Positions 60,886-64,000 of a DNA stretch of 64,000 nt are shown in pieces. Source of the stretch: Ricordea florida. Taxonomy: Eukaryota; Cnidaria; Anthozoa; Corallimorpharia; Ricordeidae. The stretch lies in contig OX453273.1 in NCBI GenBank assembly GCA_949710005.1, positions 40,623,754 to 40,687,753 of the forward strand. Direction: 5' to 3'. The notes below the pieces were generated by a model. The model was not told the origin of the DNA and did no database searches. It worked only from the letters and a program-made list of their open reading frames with translations. The position numbers were made by a program, and so were the translations under genes. Position 1 is the first letter of the stretch; each line of letters begins with the position of its first letter.

Positions 60886-63257
60886 TCCTTTATCAAGTTG
60901 AATTAGTTTATTTACCGTACCATCTCATTTTAGGTTATCAGTGGTATATATATTCAGGGTTGCATTTGTTTTTATCCTTATAACTTCTTGTTTTTACAAT
61001 GTAAATATGATGAGTCACACAACAGTAAGCAAAACAGGTAAGCCTATTTTTCCAACATGTCTACTTCAACACAATCTAGTTCACTTCAAGGTAAATTCGG
61101 AAATCAATAGACAGAAAACGTTTCATTGTAACGGCTTGTGGTGTATTGTATATAATATAACGCTTAATACATTTTCTACATGACTTACTCTTTTCGAACC
61201 CTGGTTCTCCGTCACGGCATGCGCCTCTATATTTAATGGTAAGCGTTGACATACTTCTTGACCGTCCCAATACTTTTCCAACTCCATTCCTGTTAGTACT
61301 AACACTTAAATCAGTAGAAAAGTCCTCCATGCGATGTTTGTTATCCAGGTTGGCCGCAGAAGTTCTTCGGTTTCACATCATGGATTCGTCAATTTATTCT
61401 GTTTTCAGTAGTGGTTTCGTTCAATAACGAGTACTCATTTCGCTCAAATAAATTCTCATTCAAGTGCTAATTTCGCTCTATGAGTTCTCATCAAAGCTTA
61501 CTATATTAGCAAGAGATTTTCTCATCTTCAGATCACTTTCGAGCCAACTGAAATTCATATACTGCTTGTAATCTTGGGGGCGGTTGATGGCGGTCGATGT
61601 CGGAAAAGCGAATAGTTATCATCTGTTCACGTTTAGCGCCTGGCCGAGTAAAAGGCTCATGAAATTCAGTCTCCAAGTTGGTCGTTGTCCTAACTGGAAA
61701 CATTTAAACTCCTTTTGATTTTAGTAAGACCGCTAATGAGGCCCTGTTAGTGAGGTTGTTTATGTCGCGCGTCTGAGTTTCAAACCTTTTCACGTCGCAA
61801 TTTCGGAAGGTCGAAGGTCGCTGTCGTAATTTCCCGTGAGCGGCTCGTCGTTCGTCGCCATTTCAGGTCCTTTATGTCGCCGTTTCAAGGCCACGTCGCT
61901 TGTCGAAATTTACCCCTAACAGGGCCTCGCTAATCGTCCTCTTAAGCTACAAAATCATTACAAACTCTGGCAACGGTACGATACACTTTCAGCGTGAACT
62001 TTCATCAACAGACTTCCGTGACTTCGGTCACGACAATTGTCGTCTTCATATCGGTGCCCCCGAGTTCTATCCGACTAATTACGAAGTGTGTCTACACTGG
62101 AGTGAGTGAGTGAGCGAGTGAGTGAGTGAGTGAGTGAGTGAGTGACAATTTGCATATCGGAGTCCCCACAAAAACTCGCAAATACGCTTCGCGTATCCAC
62201 GAGTTAAAAATGACCTCTTCTTACACATGTGATCTCTACTTGGCTGGGAAAAAGTACTGATGAGACTTGTCCTGGCTGGCAACTACAGATGTCAGGTTTG
62301 TTGTTAGCTGGCTCTGAAGAGCGGATAACTTTTTCCTACGGTACATCGTAAATAATTAACCAGAAATCGATTTGCAGTCTCTTAATTAAGAGATCACTTT
62401 AGGCAAAAACGGTTCTCTGAATTCTGAAAAAAATTCTCGTTCGGTACTCCTGATTCTTACTCAGAGGTTACTCAGAGGTCAACTTAGAGGAAAAAACAAA
62501 TACCAACTTTTCAATAACCAGGGATGGTACAATTCTATGAATGCCACAGAAAAACAGATGTTTGCGTGGCACGTTATTAGTCACACAGCTTGGGCTGCCT
62601 GCTATGCATGTACACGAGTAACCCTTGCAGATTCAAGGGTGTAGTTTACATCGTAAAGCAGAAATGTTACAACAGATGATATACATTGGAGCGCAATGAG
62701 TGAATTTTCATTCCTTCGAACATGTTAAAGTTCTCAATTCAAACAACTTTCGCTGCTACGTGACGTAAGAAAACGAGCCTTACCGAAAACTCTGTGACGT
62801 TCGCAGACACTGAAGAACCGCAGCTAGTGTTTCATGATTCAAATATTACGTACGTGTCTGAAATCCGTCGCTAAATTAGAGCGCTGGTTTGTAAAAGCAT
62901 AACGGACTATAATAACTGTCAAACAAAGCCGGCAGAATTTCAGCAAGGAATAAAAAATTGCTCTTCAAAAGCGGAGCTAATGTGGGAGCAAATGAAACTT
63001 TGTATGATGTGACGAGAATTCCGATGTGAATGACTCCAAGAATGAGTGGGTCAGTAGTACGTAGACACGACCCTTAAATTACAGCTTGCTTCAGTGATAA
63101 AGATTTAAGCTTACCTTCTCCGAAAACAGTTCGTCGGACCAAGCTTAGGGGAGTGGTTCTCAAAAGCTCGCTCCCGTTAATAAGCAGTGAAATTTATCGT
63201 TGACATTGCGGTCTCGAAAAAGAAACCTTCTACTTGTTAAGATTTAAAAATACTTAC
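60886..63257. other. first intron of host gene, near 5' end
   Basis: No exon is supported. A (GTGA)n microsatellite lies at 62100-62145. The frames at 61076-61330 contain a possible donor but no acceptor or domain. Confidence 0.45.
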
Positions 63258-63321
63258 CGCTTAAAAGGGTGAATTGTATCAGAAGAGGGACGAAAACTCT
63301 ACAATCCGCGTAACACTTCAT
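63258..63321 (-). CDS. host gene exon 1: signal peptide
   Basis: The coding part starts at ATG 63321 and ends before gtaagt (63257-63252). It encodes MKCYADCRVFVPLLIQFTLL and S, plus one base. A short polar start followed by a 14-residue hydrophobic core is a classical secretory signal. The one trailing base joins to the two leading bases of the exon at 35546-35626. The TATA box upstream supports this being the first exon. The gene product is a secreted or extracellular multidomain protein that I cannot name. Confidence 0.7.
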
Positions 63322-63357
63322 TGCTTCGCTGAGTGTACTGACGCGCTGTCGGGTACC

Positions 63358-63363
63358 TTTATA
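63358..63363 (-). promoter_or_regulatory. TATA box of host gene
   Basis: TATAAA on the minus strand, in CTTATAAAGGTACC, 37 bases before the presumed start codon. This distance implies a very short 5' leader. Confidence 0.5.
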
Positions 63364-64000
63364 AGCAAATTGATTTTCTCGAGTACGGTCAATTGCAAGT
63401 GATGTCACCCTTTCAGCACGTTTTGGAAAGGAAGTGATTATATTTCGAAATCGATCGGGTGGGTGATAGGTCAAAAACGCACAGTCGTTCCCCACAGTGA
63501 GCAGAGAATATTCTGGCTTCCACGAGAACTGTGATCAATATGTTAGAGTTGGAAATTTCGGCTGAAATAGACTCATTCTCGGTGATTTACACGAGCGCAG
63601 ATCAATTCACGAGGACGTTTAAGCAAAAATGCATTTGTAAGACTTCCTTTCAGATCCTTCGCTTAATCTTTACAGGGCCGTCATTCGTGCTGAAAAGGAA
63701 GTTAGATTACGCCACTTCCAGGAGTCTCATGATCAGAAATGATAAAAGAAATTGCAATAAAAGGGAAGCTGAAACTAAGCGCCAGCAGCGAAATTCGTCT
63801 TTTAGAATATTTAATCCTTTCACACATTGAAGATCTTTGAAGAAATTCCCCTTTGTGTGGATCAACACTTCGAAGGACATGGACTTCTCAAACTTCACTT
63901 CCTTGTGAACCAATTAGCGTGTCGGACAATTAGCATTGATATGATTTTTCCTACTGCAATGCGACGAAGAAATAACAGCAAATAAGAAGTATTATCTATC
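63364..64000. other. upstream region of host gene
   Basis: Presumed promoter and 5' flank. No second gene is supported; the plus-strand frame 63531-63830 shows no domain. Confidence 0.4.

Noticed and set aside
61076..61330. Possible host exon with a gtaagt-like donor
   Set aside because: The signal-peptide exon joins directly and in phase to 35546-35626, and no acceptor or domain is visible here.
62100..62145. CRISPR-like direct repeats
   Set aside because: It is a plain GTGA microsatellite without spacers. No CRISPR array is expected in this type of genome.

Overview
The window is a piece of an animal nuclear genome, most likely a cnidarian (a coral or anemone is my guess). The reasons are a spliced secreted multidomain gene with EGF and lustrin-type cysteine domains, tRNA-derived SINEs, a GIY-YIG Penelope-like retroelement, many short inverted-repeat transposons, and two large Polinton/Maverick (adintovirus-like) elements. 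One 200-base assembly gap lies at 9709-9908.

Host gene. A minus-strand gene covers almost the whole window. It starts with a TATA box (63358-63363) and a signal-peptide exon (63258-63321). It continues through exons at 35546-35626, 34493-34673 (furin-like site), 32186-32426 (FN3-like), 12426-12681, 11230-11472 and 10252-10615 (repeats of the AYNP...EY type), a doubtful exon near 4457-4560, 3192-3314 (EGF) and 1565-1705 (lustrin-type Cys-rich). Splice phases agree across the confident junctions. Everything else sits in its introns, which reach 19.5 and 27.6 kb.

Polinton 1 (15672-30844) looks complete: 403-bp terminal inverted repeats, a 5-bp GCACT target duplication and 15 open reading frames. 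It is inserted in a LINE reverse transcriptase remnant, within the region coding its PQGS motif. Polinton 2 (40474-58471) is a relative in the same orientation, with target duplication TAGAA. A roughly 3-kb insertion splits its left inverted repeat, and its PolB has two in-frame stops. Both share one gene order: zinc-repeat genes at the left end, then leftward genes for a capsid-like protein, several membrane proteins, the packaging ATPase and the major capsid protein, then a rightward integrase, then a leftward protein-primed PolB. A TTTAAAG-type motif lies about 25-40 bases before nearly every start codon. I see no adenain-type protease in either.

Other elements. A Penelope-like element with hammerhead-ribozyme-like cores lies at 6230-9300, between and beside near-perfect palindromes. 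Mutator-like MITEs with 9-bp target duplications lie at 1083-1438 and 1860-2003. A 2.6-kb foldback element lies at 37124-39763, a Helitron helicase fragment at 60622-60885, a minisatellite at 11595-12190, and several more small inverted-repeat elements elsewhere. The left-end SAP/zinc-repeat gene cluster of the Polintons is the best candidate for an undescribed accessory module.
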